Assembly (NCBI GenBank): GCA_958510875.1
Contig: OY294068.1
Coordinates: forward strand, 193,526,315 to 193,590,314
Reading direction: 5' to 3'
DNA: 64,000 nt
From: Endomychus coccineus
Taxonomy: Eukaryota; Arthropoda; Insecta; Coleoptera; Endomychidae
A program made the translations under genes and the position numbers. The first letter of the stretch is position 1; each line of letters begins with the position of its first letter. Below the pieces are notes generated by a model, which saw only the letters and a list, made by a program, of their open reading frames with translations, did not search any database and had not been told where the DNA came from. Positions 10,970 to 20,903 of this stretch are shown piece by piece.

Positions 10970-11960
10970 TTCTGTTGATACTCCAATAGTATCAACAATA
11001 AAAGGAACTGGCATAGATGGGCCTGGAAAACTTAGGTAAATCCCCGAGCATTTCCAAGCGGAAATTCACGCTATAGGAAAGTGCGTACAGTTCAATCCAG
11101 AAAGAAATTTTCGTAGACAAGAATTAGTCACCATACCGAAAGTCAAGCAGCCATTCACGCACTGATATCCCATATAATCATCTCCAAGATGGTCTGGGAA
11201 TGATTAGAGAAACTAAACGAACCAAGCAAGAACAGTTCATATGAGCACACCAACGTGGAGGCTAACGAAAAACAGACAAACTCGCTAAAAAAGGGGCCGA
11301 AATACAATTTCTGTGACCTGGACCCTTCTGCAGGATAAGTGCCAGTACAATACTGGAAGAACTCGAAAAATAAGTAGACGACAAAAGATTCCATCACTAG
11401 ATAAGACTGCAATGACTGAGGCAGGCAAAGATACTTCTGGAAACTACAACCAGACGAGATCTAACTGGATCAACCTAAGAAAAAATAAACTCAGAATACT
11501 AACGGAAAGGACACTTCCAGAAGCTGGGATCAGTGGAAGAAGAATAGTGCAACTTGTGCGAAGAGAAGGTCAAAACTTCTATCAACATCCTCGCAGATTG
11601 CGCTACCTTTTACTCCTTTTCTGCAACCTGAACCCTTCGCAGGATAAGCGCCAGCAAATACTGGAAAAACACGAAAAAGAAGTAGACGAAAAAAGATCCC
11701 ATCACTGGATACGACTACAAGACCTAAGGCAGGCAAAGATACTTCTGGGAAACTATAACCAGACTTACGACTGCATCAATCTAAGGAAAAATAAACTCAA
11801 AATACTAACGGAAATCCTAACGGGCAATGCCGGTTGAAAGGGCACTTCCAGAAGCTGGGATCAGTACCTACCTTGAAAAATCCAAAGGCACGACACCTCG
11901 GAGCGCACCGAATAGAATTAATAGGGACATTTATCGAACGTGATACTATCCGACATTCTG
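10970..11960 (+). mobile_element. Non-LTR retrotransposon remnant: RNase H and C-terminal region, duplicated end
   Basis: Broken frames resemble the RNase H and post-RNase H part of Jockey/R1-type ORF2: GKSPSISKRK, SQAAIHALISHIISKMVWE, then RQAKILLGNY and LRKNKLKILT blocks. The last part occurs twice (about 11313-11530 and 11630-11850; shared GGCAAAGATACTTCTGG and CACTTCCAGAAGCTGGGATC), a tandem duplication of roughly 315 bp. A better preserved relative lies at 40010-40640 in an aop intron. Open frames of 174 and 68 codons here are pieces of this remnant and not independent genes. Confidence 0.55.
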
Positions 11961-12698
11961 AAGTTCCTTAAAGCTACAGGGTTGGAGGAACTGTTATAGT
12001 CGCTGAGATATCCTGAACGGTGCAGCAGCAGGAAAGGATACAATAGATCTATTAGGGAGCAGTGTGCAATATTTGATTGTGATTAACCTTTTGAAACATC
12101 CAAAGTTACAGTTTTCGAATATCATTCAATTCATATCAGAATATCTTCAATACCATTTGAAATATTTTTTTGACCACACACACACATACCTTTGACAATA
12201 AATTGATTATTATTTGATGAGAATCAAACAGGCATAAAACGAACTTATTAAAATTAATGTGCATACAGTTTTAAGATAAAATTAGATAAATAAACGTTTT
12301 GAAATAGTTAGTGTACAGTTATGTAATGTTGAAGTTGCAGAGGGAGAGAGAGAGAGACACTGTGTCACGTTTTGTTGTATAAGTGACTTGAGCAAGCAGG
12401 GGAATTAGGTTAGTCGGTTTGCAGTCAGAGAAAGTTATGCCAAATTTGTCGTGAACTCGTCATGTTCAATCTCCTACGCTTTACCTAACACTGAACACCA
12501 CAAAAGGACGCGTAACGTACTAACGTATTGTTCAGAGATTCACACGTATTCTACATATTACACTATGGGAGACTTGCCATTTGCATAATATTCAATAACA
12601 AACTATGCCTCACTAAGAAACAAATAAAGCGATTGCAAAAGCAAAAAAGCTGTGATCACCTGATCCCTCACATTTGTTAGCAATAGTTATTTGTTTTA
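11961..12698. other. Intergenic, no gene recognised
   Basis: AT-rich, with a short (GAGA)n tract near 12344-12357 and a (CACA)n tract near 12177-12188. No coding or RNA feature supported. Confidence 0.5.
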
Positions 12699-12700
12699 CT

Positions 12701-12784
12701 AGGCATAAAAGCACAAGATTTAATGCCGCGGCTCGCTACGCTCGGCTATGAAACCAGCCAAGGCATTAAATCTGCTTTTCTGCC
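12701..12784. repeat. Inverted repeat at the Crypton left end
   Basis: Two arms of about 25 bases (GGCATAAAAGCACAAGATTT side and its mirrored AAATCTGCTTTTCTGCC side) enclose a GC-rich loop with CGGCTCGCTACGCTCGGC. It could be a recombination or promoter-proximal site of the element; function is inference. Confidence 0.5.
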
Positions 12785-12958
12785 GTGTGAAACATATAAT
12801 TTTTTCTTCAAATTTGTTCCAATTCCACGCAAAATCGACTTTTTCATATTTAAATTGCGTTTCATTATCAATATCCAAATATCTAAATTATTTTATTAAA
12901 GGTAACTGGGCCCTGCGTTACTATGTTTACCGCTGATGACGTTTGTTGAAAAGTTGTC

Positions 12959-14077
12959 ATGTTAGAAATGGATTTACTGCAAAGTGAGGATGAATTGATG
13001 CAATTAACACCACCTGAGATAAGAGACCAGGCGCGAGATGTGGAATTTAACCTTTTACCGGAAAAATCAAGAAATGTATATGAACTCACATACAGCAGAT
13101 TCATGGAATATAGACAGAAGAAAAATATAGGATCTTTCTCTGAAAATGTGCTGATTGTCTATTTTTCCGATCTTTCAAAGAAAATGAAGCCTTCAACGTT
13201 ATGGTCTACCTATTCGATGTTGAAAGCTACCCTGAACATAAAAAATAACATTGATTTGGCAAAATACCAGAAGTTACGGGCTTTTTTGAAACGCCAGTCA
13301 GACGGTTTCCATGCAAAAAAATCCCGAGTTTTTCAAAGAGAAGAAATCGAGAAATTTATATCAGATGCCCCAGATGAACTGTATTTGTGTACGAAGGTAG
13401 GAATATATTGAAAATGATCTATTATGGATTAAAGAACTAATTTTCAATTTACATTTTAGGTTGTAATTATTGTTGCAGTCGCTGGGGCTTGTAGATGTGA
13501 TGAGCTTTTGCAAATGAAAATAGATGATATAAATGATATGGGCGACAAATTGCTAATTATGCTACCAAATACTAAGACCAAAAGATCAAGATCTTTTGTA
13601 GTAACGGAATATTTAAGCGTTTACAGAAAATATGCAGCCTCCAGACCCTCGAATTTAAATAATCGGCGTGTCTTCTATAAATATGCGAATGGTAAAGCAC
13701 ATCATCAATTCATTGGCATTCACAAATTCGGTAAAATGCCAGAAGAAATTGCTAGTTTTCTGGGACTATCCCATGCGAAAGAGTATACCGGGCACTGCTT
13801 CCGCAGAACTTCGGCCACGTTGCTGGTGCATTCTGGTGGGGACATAACAATGTTGAAGCAACATGGAGGATGGAAGTCTTCCGCTGTCGCGGAGGGCTAT
13901 ATTGAGGACTCGCTAGCCAATAAGTCGAACATCGGCAATAAAATATTTTCTGGCGTTTCCGGAGTATCAAGTGTGGATACTAAAGTTGTTAATTTTACTG
14001 GAAAGGAGGGAAGTGGACAGAGTTCAATTGTATTAAATAATTGTTCACAATTGACCATAAATATATCTAATAAATAA
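12959..14077 (+). CDS. Crypton-type tyrosine recombinase (two exons)
   Basis: Exons 12959-13396 and 13460-14077, joined in phase 0 across a 63-bp GT-AG intron (AAG|GTAGGA ... TTTTAG|GTT), give 351 residues with no internal stop. The N-terminal part (residues about 15-110, with a SRNVYELTYSRFMEYRQ helix and a KPSTLWSTYSMLKATL block) resembles the SAM-like core-binding domain of phage-integrase-type enzymes. The catalytic part holds GACRCDEL (Arg I, in the joined exon), KTKRSR (a candidate beta-hairpin Lys), GHCFRRTSA (His-x-x-Arg), QHGGWKS (His/Trp) and GYIEDS (nucleophile Tyr). The full R-K-H-R-H/W-Y set is thus present. The enzyme would cut and rejoin DNA strands through a 3'-phosphotyrosine link. 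It could be a recently active element or an expressed relic; nothing shows host domestication. Confidence 0.8.
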
Positions 14078-14249
14078 AAATTTCGTGTTGTAGTTTGTAG
14101 TTTTAATGCAATAAAACCAGTTTATTATCATCAGCATCATTTTGAGTTTTCTTAATGTCATTGTCAATTTTAATAACCAGTTTGATTTAAATTATTACTT
14201 GGAAGGTTGCCTAGCAACGAACTTTTTCTGCCTAGGCAGTAAAAGTGCA

Positions 14250-14810
14250 ACTTCTAAGCCTGCCAAGTGTCATTAAAAGGCCGCTTTTAATGTCATTTGG
14301 AGAAAAAATAGTTTTTTTGTGGACACACTACGGATCAAATTTAAATGATTGTAGGAACACAAAATATATTAGACATAATTTACAAACTGCTACTGAAATA
14401 AGTGATATTATATTATGTTACTTTGAAATTTCCTCTAAATGGTCTACATAATGTATTTTACAACTTTGTGTTAAGCTGACACCCGCTGTCAGGTTGACTT
14501 TCGAAATATAAATTTGATTCATACTTGCTATCACATGAACTATCAACATTTACCATAGAGTAATTGGATCAAATAGTCTGCGCTATAATTCCTCGAGAGA
14601 TACTCTCCGAGATGACACTGAAGGGCAGTGTTATGTGGTCATTCACATTGTAACATGTAGAAGATTAAATCATACTTCTTATTCTATGAAACAAGTAGCT
14701 CCTGATTGCCGTTTTTTTTAACAAAAGATTGTGAAGCAATATTTAGTTTCTTAATATCATTTCAAGGATACAAATACCATGATCATTTCAAGTTGAGATA
14801 TAATCATTAA
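14250..14810. other. Intergenic, no gene recognised
   Basis: Contains sequence also seen, diverged, at 15300-15500 (GTAGGAACA...AAATATATT, TGTCAGG-TGACTTT, ATACT-GC-TCACATGAACTATCAA landmarks), so this is an old direct duplication or dispersed repeat. No coding feature. Confidence 0.45.
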
Positions 14811-14905
14811 TATTGATAAGATATAATCACTCTTATCCACTAAACATAGTATTAAAGTACTGAGGACCTTTCGGCTACCAAGTGGTCATCATCAGAGTAA
14901 TCATT
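14811..14905 (-). repeat. Dispersed repeat with hammerhead-like core (family B)
   Basis: On the minus strand the order is TTACT, CTGATGA, a small ACC-ACTT-GGT hairpin, GCCGAAAGG, TCCTC, AGTACTTTAATA, which follows the hammerhead layout but with weak stem I (about 4 pairs). The same text recurs as two inverted half copies at 51236-51353 and in part at 43370 and 4090 (CTTATCCACTAAA landmark). Confidence 0.4.
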
Positions 14906-15534
14906 AGGTGAATGTGAAGCTCATGATACAGCAACTTGCTTTGCAGAATTGTGCTTTTGATCTCCATATGGAATCACATCATTAAGTTTAAGCTACATAT
15001 ATCTAGACTATGATATAAATAATCATTATTTGGAAAGTTATAACTACAAAAACGGTCAACAGTAGCTTTAATGTCGCATCTATTTTCTTCTTTATGCAGC
15101 ATTTCCTAAAGAAACCCTAAAAATCAATATTACATTGTTATTGTTAATTTATTATATACACCTCATCTTTACATTTCGATGACGTCACTTGAATCTTAAA
15201 ATGAGAATTTCGGAAATTCTGCAGGTTAAATATATGCGTGTGTTATATATTTATGACCAGAAAAACGCCGTTTGTAAATGCTGAAAATGATTGTAGGAAC
15301 AGGAAATATATTGGTAATGATTTAGAAACGCTAATAAAAGACGTTAAATTATACTGTATGTTACACTGAAATTTTATCCAAATGATCTACATGATAATGA
15401 TGATTTCACAACTCTATACTTCATACAGGCTCCTGCTGTCAGGGTGACTTTTATAATATTACCTTGTTCCATACTGTCACTTGCTGTCACATGAACTATC
15501 AAAATGCACTACAGAATCAAGAAGTCTAGATTTC
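14906..15534. other. Intergenic, no gene recognised
   Basis: AT-rich. Its right half is the diverged second copy of the repeat seen at 14290-14570. Nothing else supported. Confidence 0.45.
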
Positions 15535-15841
15535 TCACCCAGAACAAGGACGTGGTTATTCCCTCATCATCAAGGACATTTTGTGCGACTGTTTGATGCC
15601 GAGGCGTATTGTCTTCCATAAACAATCAGTCATATACTACACCTAGCAATAGATGCACACAAGAATTCGAAACTTCATCCACCAGTATAATACCTCTCTC
15701 AAGAATCAGTAGAGATAACCCCCTCACAATACCACCCGAAAACGTAACACTAACACCTTCAGTGGGGCACGTGGTTGAGCTGAATTCGGGGTCTTTAGAC
15801 ACTGTAACTTGATTAATCATCATCTGTATCACCTGTATCAA
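15535..15841 (-). pseudogene. Tc1-type transposase fragment (DDE catalytic region)
   Basis: On the minus strand the frame reads STTCPTEGVSVTFSGGIVRG then LSLLILERGIIL and ends at a stop; after the stop it continues in the same frame with LFMEDNTPRHQ and TVAQNVLDDEGI. These correspond to the Tc1-family VMVWGGI block, the ILERG-type strand and the second catalytic Asp in the FM-DN-xPH motif. The stop and the missing N- and C-terminal parts make it dead. A second, shorter copy of the same segment lies at 18410-18475. The left part of this fragment overlaps repeat family A. Confidence 0.55.
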
Positions 15842-15877
15842 CGATGTATAAACCTTCTAAAACATGATTTTATTATG
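15780..15877 (+). repeat. Dispersed repeat family A, copy 3 (internally deleted)
   Basis: Starts with GAATTCGGGGTCTTTAGACA, keeps GATTAATCATCATCTG, then jumps to ATGTATAAACC and AAAACATGATTTTATTATGG, and runs into (TTAGG)n as in copy 1. Confidence 0.55.
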
Positions 15878-15910
15878 GTTAGGTTGGGTTAGGTTAGGTT
15901 AGGTTAGGTT
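15878..15910 (+). repeat. Interstitial (TTAGG)n array
   Basis: Six to seven GGTTA/GGGTTA units between repeat family A and the first short element. Confidence 0.85.
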
Positions 15911-16891
15911 CCTGGAAAGCAGGAGCCTCTTCTTTTGCGCGGAGCCTGAAAACCGCAACCAGGCGCGTCCCCAGGTGGCGGATAGGGGAATGCTCATGGC
16001 CCTGTTGCCAGCAGGGTCAAGGGTAGGAGTAGACATGCTCCCGCGGACCAACAGGCACCCAGACCCCGGATAGAATGTGGGACTCCCAGTCACATGTTCC
16101 TGACAAGAGGGTGACGGATAGATTGCGGCTGATACGGAGAACCATATGTTCCGGTAGAGTAAGTTATCCCATCATAGATAACTTACTGAAACACACAGGA
16201 AAGATCGACAAACAGATCGAGTACTGAAACACAGGTACCATAATATTGGGAAAAAACAATATTTTGGTACAAAACGAGACACCACAGGAAACATCCATAG
16301 CGTGATGGAGTACTGGAAACCCAGAAACCAGAACAACATGGTCAAAACGAAACAGTCAGGAAATATCAACGAACCGATAGAGTACTGAGACTGAGGGTAC
16401 CTTAATATTGTGGAAAAGCAATATTTCGGTACAGATACAAACAGGAAAGATCCATAACGTGTTCGAGTACTGGAACCCAGAAACCGTAACATCGGTAAAG
16501 TACGAAACAAATAGAAATTTATCCACAGAGGATAAAACACTAAAACAAAATACCGTAAAAATTGGGCATCAACCATAATACGGTATAAACAAAACGTGAC
16601 CATCAACGTAAACAACGAAGTAGATATTTACGTTTAATCGACGTAAATATCACAAATAAACAACAAAAGAAACTCTGTTCGATATAAAATCGACATACTA
16701 AGAGAAAGACGCAGTCCATATCCTGAAGTAATGTGATAAACGGTCCCGGGATATGGATGAAGATATGAGAGGTTTTAGCAGGTATGCTCTAACGAACTTG
16801 AGTGAGTCCTGCACTACCTGAAGCGATAGATAAAAGCTGACGGTGTGCATCAAGCATTTCCTCTCAACAGAAAAAAAAAAAAAAAAAAAAA
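15911..16891 (+). mobile_element. Short non-LTR-derived element, copy 1, with poly(A)
   Basis: The element starts CCTGGAAAGCAGGAGCCTC at the right edge of a (TTAGG)n array and ends in a 21-base poly(A) (16871-16891) that passes directly into the next (TTAGG)n array. The first 250 bases are GC-rich and have no long frame on the plus strand. From about 16230 the sequence matches the 3' region of the LINE at 8600-9903 (TACAAAACGAGACACCACAG, GTGATGGAGTACTGG). The same 5' start in copy 2 argues for a defined short element, such as a deletion derivative carrying LINE 5' and 3' ends, and against random 5' truncation. The minus-strand open frames inside it are not genes. Confidence 0.65.
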
Positions 16892-16964
16892 GGTTAGGTT
16901 AGGTTGGGTTAGGTTAGGTTAGGTTAGGTTAGGTTAGGTTAGGTTAGGTTAGGTTAGGTTAGGT
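16892..16964 (+). repeat. Interstitial (TTAGG)n array between two elements
   Basis: About fourteen GGTTA units, one of them GGGTTA, immediately after the poly(A) of copy 1 and immediately before the 5' end of copy 2. Confidence 0.9.
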
Positions 16965-16965
16965 G

Positions 16966-17929
16966 TCCTGGAAAGCAGGAGCCTCTTCTTTTGCGCGGAG
17001 CCTGAAAACCGCAACCAGGCGCGTCCCCAGGTGGCGGATAGGGGAATGCTCAAGGCCCTGTTGCCAGCAGGGTCAAGGGTAGGAGTAGACATGCTCCCGC
17101 GGACCAACAGGCACCCAGACCCCGGATAGAATGTGGGACTCCCAGTCACATGTTCCTGACAAGAGGGTGACGGATAGATTGCGGCTGATACGGAGAACCA
17201 TATGTTCCGGAAGAGTAAGTTATCCCATCATAGATAACTTACTGAAACACACAGGAAAGATCGACAAACAGATTGAGTACTGAAACACAGGTACCATAAT
17301 ATTGGGAAAAACAATATTTTGGTACAAAACGAGACACCACAGGAAACATCCATAGCGTGATGGAGTACTGGAAACCCAGAAACCAGAACAACATGGTCAA
17401 AACGAAACAGTCAGGAAATATCAACGAACCGATAGAGTACTGAGACTGAGGGTACCTTGATATTGTGGAAAAGCAATATTTCGGTACAGATACATACAGG
17501 AAAGATCCATAACGTGTTCAAGTACTGGAACCCAGAAACCGGAACATCGGTAAAATACGAAACCTATAGAAATTTATCCACAGAGGATAAAACACTAAAA
17601 CAAAAAAATACCGTAAAATTGGGCATCAACCATATTACGGTATAAACAAAACGTGAACATCTACGTAAACAACGAAGGTTGATATTTACGTTCAATCGAC
17701 GTAAATATCAATAATAAACACCCAGAAAGAAACTCAGTTCGATATAAAATCGACATACTAAGAGAAAGACGCAGTCCATATCCTGAAGTAATGTGATAAA
17801 CGGTCCCGGGATATGGATGAAGATATGAGAGGTTTTAGCAGGTATGCTCTAACGAACTTGAGTGAGTCCTGCACTACCTGAAGTGATAGATAAAGCTGAC
17901 GGTGTGCATCAAGCATTTCCTCTCAACAG

Positions 17930-17958
<29 letters not shown>
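16966..17958 (+). mobile_element. Short non-LTR-derived element, copy 2, with poly(A)
   Basis: Nearly identical to the copy at 15911-16891 over its whole length, including the 5' start TCCTGGAAAGCAGGAGCCTC and the 3' end CTCTCAACAG. Poly(A) is 29 bases (17930-17958) and is followed by GTTAGGTTAGG. Differences from copy 1 are scattered substitutions and short indels, so both copies are young. A tandem duplication of the whole unit is an alternative to two insertions. Confidence 0.65.
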
Positions 17959-17961
<3 letters not shown>

Positions 17962-17970
17962 AGGTTAGGT
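17959..17970 (+). repeat. Short (TTAGG)n tract after poly(A)
   Basis: Two GGTTA units directly after 29 A residues, then repeat family A begins. Confidence 0.7.
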
Positions 17971-18280
17971 GTATCTGAAGAGCAGGATTCGGGGTCTCTA
18001 GACCCTGTAACCTGGTTAATCATCATCTCATGTTGAAACCAATGTTAGAATCCAATTTCTCATCAATGAAAACGTGTTTCAATGATGTTTCTTTAGAATC
18101 AATGAAGCAGACCAAAATCGTAATTTTTCCATACCTACCCCTTATAAAATTGTGAAAATTCAAGAAATCTTAAAAAATTAAGATAATCGTTGAACCTTGT
18201 TCTGTAAAATATCGAAAAGAATATTGTTTAATTTTTTTTTTGTATAAACCCTCCAAAACATGATTTTATTATGCTTAGTG
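17971..18280 (+). repeat. Dispersed repeat family A, copy 4 (longest)
   Basis: Begins GTATCTGAAGAGCAGGATTC, then GGGGTCTCTAGACCCTGTAA, GGTTAATCATCATCTCATGTT, the TCATCAATGAAAACGTG block and TGTATAAACCCTCCAAAACA. Unlike copies 1 and 3 it ends ATGCTTAGTG without a TTAGG array. Confidence 0.6.
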
Positions 18281-18480
18281 TATATCTGAAGAGCTGAATT
18301 CGGGGTCTCACTGTAACGTGGTTATTCATCATTTGATGTTCAAACTGATGAATCGATGAAGTCGACCAAAATTGTAATTTTTCCTTACCTACCTCATATG
18401 AAATGTACCCCTCACAATACCACCTGAAAACGTAACACTCACACCTTCAGTGGGGCACGTGGTTGAGCTACTGATTCCAG
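18281..18480 (+). repeat. Dispersed repeat family A, copy 5, with Tc1 fragment
   Basis: Starts again with TATATCTGAAGAGCTGAATTC right after copy 4, is internally deleted, and ends with ACCCCTCACAATACCACC and CCTTCAGTGGGGCACGTGG, which is the Tc1 transposase segment also seen (minus strand) at 15719-15781. Confidence 0.55.
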
Positions 18481-20459
18481 TCGGGCTTCCCGATCTGGGG
18501 CTGTCCAAACTAGTGTACTTTGTGAATCAGAATTTTACATTTTTGTGTTGAAAGGTTGGTTTGGGAACACATAGTGCTGAAGAACCCCGGTATAAGTCGA
18601 AACGGCTCTGTCAACTCTAGCAACTTTGTTCAGATCCCATTATGTTTGAATATATCATGGATTCGGATTGTACCTTTTAAAAATTGATGTAATGTTAGTA
18701 ACGTTATTTACACCCACATCGAAAGTAAATATTTTCTTCTCAGTTTCACTGCAATAGAAGAAAGCTCAAATATCAAAATATAAAGAATCTTCACTTTATG
18801 TAATCACTACTCTTGAATTCAGCGTTATGTTAGAATTTGGGATGGAATTCGTTCTTGCAAGTTTATATCGATAGATAAATATTCTAAAGCAAACTAAACG
18901 AGCAGCCAGAGAGCTATTTTAAAGGAAGGAAGTGGCATATAGCTTGATTTTGAAACAATGCCAACGTAGACGTAGAGCTGCAGCCGTTTCTCGGATACGT
19001 AGGATCTGAACATATCTCTGGCCGATGTAGCGTGGCAGAGATGAGAAAGAGAGATGTTATCGCGACATGAATCAAGAACACTTTGGCATGTCCGGGTGTT
19101 TGAAGTTTTCGCATTCCTGGCGGTTTTTGACGTCATTTAACTCCACACAACCACACAACGCTCACCTTTTCTACATTGAATCATCATCCTTCCGGCCTAC
19201 GAGTGTATACTAATATCAATAACATTCGATATAAACAAAGAAACTGTAATGCATGCATGTGTCATAATGTATTGCGTTCTTTGGACGGAGTTTTGAAACT
19301 TGAATCATCGTGGCCTGACAGATCATCATCGGGGGTTCTAGAAATCAAGATATTGCTAATGTCAATGCTCCTTTAAAGCTGTTATGTTATGTTGCAAAAA
19401 TATTATAATGACCCTGCCCTGTAATGTCTTCAATTCTATGGCGATTAAATCACTTGTGTTTTTGGGGTGAATGTGATCAGTGTCGCGGTTGGAGGTAGAG
19501 GAAAATCTAAACTTAATAACTTGTTAGAAATTTTACCTCCCTAAGGGAGGTAAAGTTAAGTGTGTTTTCTACCCTAATTCACTGGACGTAAACGTTAGTA
19601 GGGTAGTAGGAAAAAAAGTACTCTACTACTAGAATGGAAATTAGTAAATTGATTTAATTTGCAGATAAGATAATTCAAGAATATTTGTTTATAGGGCTGG
19701 TTCCAAAATCAATAGTATACGCCTAAATTTGTTTTTTTAATAGTAAATACAAAATAAAATCATATTAATCGTCGTTTCCCAACATATTTGCCAAATCTGA
19801 GACAATCTTGATGACAAGGTCTCATCGATACAAATTTTAATAAATATTGGAATTATGAAATAATGAAGGAAGATGTTTGTTTGTCTTCTTCTCCGAAATA
19901 GCAGAAATGAGGCCATACTATAATTAATTTCTATGAAAATGAAGTCGTTAGATGGAACGGCATTTTAAAACAAATATTAAATTGTCCTTTAATGGATGAT
20001 GATGTATGGATTTACGGATAATCCGCACATAGATGAATTGAACAAATGTCGACCCAAATATTTGCAGACACAAAAATCATCTCAACACCGCTCACCTTGG
20101 CAAAAAAAAATGATTAGATAAGAATTCAAGCAATACTATTTTTTTAATTTTCGATTGATTTGTCCCGTTTCATTCGCAAACGTTCTATAATTCGAGTTCG
20201 TACAAGGACCCTCACGGTGAAACAGCCTGTTTATATGAATGAGTAGATATCAGGAGAGCAATATTGCACGGCAATTAGTGTCGTAATAAATGACCTATTA
20301 CGTTATTAATCGATTTCCTGCATGTTCCACATATTCCGACGATAGTATCTGTCTAACTAAACAAATAGACAGGAAACGAAGCAAAAATAACCCCTCGGTA
20401 TGTACCGCCAACAATCACCTGCTAGCTTCTCCAAAGCTAATTTATTTTCATGTTTTTAA
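18481..20459. other. Intergenic with one perfect small palindrome
   Basis: No gene supported. A CpG-richer patch at 18900-19140 has an 80-codon minus-strand frame without recognised domain. At 19532-19554 the arms TTTACCTCCC and GGGAGGTAAA flank a TAA loop. The rest is AT-rich and unassigned. Confidence 0.45.
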
Positions 20460-20903
20460 AGAAGAGAGGAGACCACGCTTTGTCTCGCATCATCGTGCCC
20501 AGCACAGATTTAGTAGAAGAGGAAGTCTGGTCGTACGTCCCCCACTCTCGGTCGACAAGTGTAGATCCGGTGCTGTGACGCGACAACGCTGTAAAATGCC
20601 TTGTAGTGCTTCTCCCACCACGGCCGTGCGGCTCGCTGTGTATCATACTCCCGCATATGTGCGATCATTCCCAACCAAACAAACACAGAACAGTTCACAA
20701 ACAGTAGTTGTGGCGGTAAGGTGGCTCTGATCGACAGGCCACAGTTACTGCTAACGTGCTCTGATTACACAGATCAATTCAATAAATCCGCTTATAGAAT
20801 TTTAGTGACATTCCGAGATACTTTCGACAGTGTACAGTGTTATACATGTTGTGCTATTGTTGGATATCTACATTTTAAGGGATTTATACACAACTGGCTC
20901 AGG
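20460..20903 (+). promoter_or_regulatory. Candidate distal promoter / non-coding first exon of aop
   Basis: The stretch is clearly richer in GC and CpG than its surroundings, lies upstream on the same strand as aop, and ends in CTCAG|GTAAATAAG, a good splice donor at about 20904. The aop start codon at 36075 lies just after an acceptor, so an upstream non-coding exon must exist somewhere. No TATA box or defined initiator is obvious. The 146-codon frame crossing it has no known domain. A CpG-rich old repeat is the alternative. Confidence 0.3.

Larger units (their letters stand above)
12699..14249 (+). mobile_element. Crypton-like tyrosine-recombinase transposon
   Basis: The recombinase gene at 12959-14077 is bracketed by short direct repeats, CTAGGCATAAAAGCAC at 12699 and CTAGGCAGTAAAAGTGC at 14232. 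Just inside the left repeat is an inverted repeat: GGCATAAAAGCAC...GATTTAATGCC pairs with GGCATTAAATC...GCTTTTCTGCC (12701-12782). A smaller hairpin (CATTAAAAGG/CCGCTTTTAATG) lies just beyond the right repeat. Cryptons insert by recombination between short identical sites and leave direct repeats without TIRs, which fits. True ends are inferred from one copy only. Confidence 0.55.

Noticed and set aside
15899..17149. Minus-strand frames with identical N-terminal text in both short elements
   Set aside because: They are antisense to the retro-element and identical only because the elements are copies.
20290..20730. 146-codon open frame in the CpG-rich patch
   Set aside because: No domain; high Arg/Ser/Pro content reflects GC-rich sequence. 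Regulatory or leader exon is the better guess.
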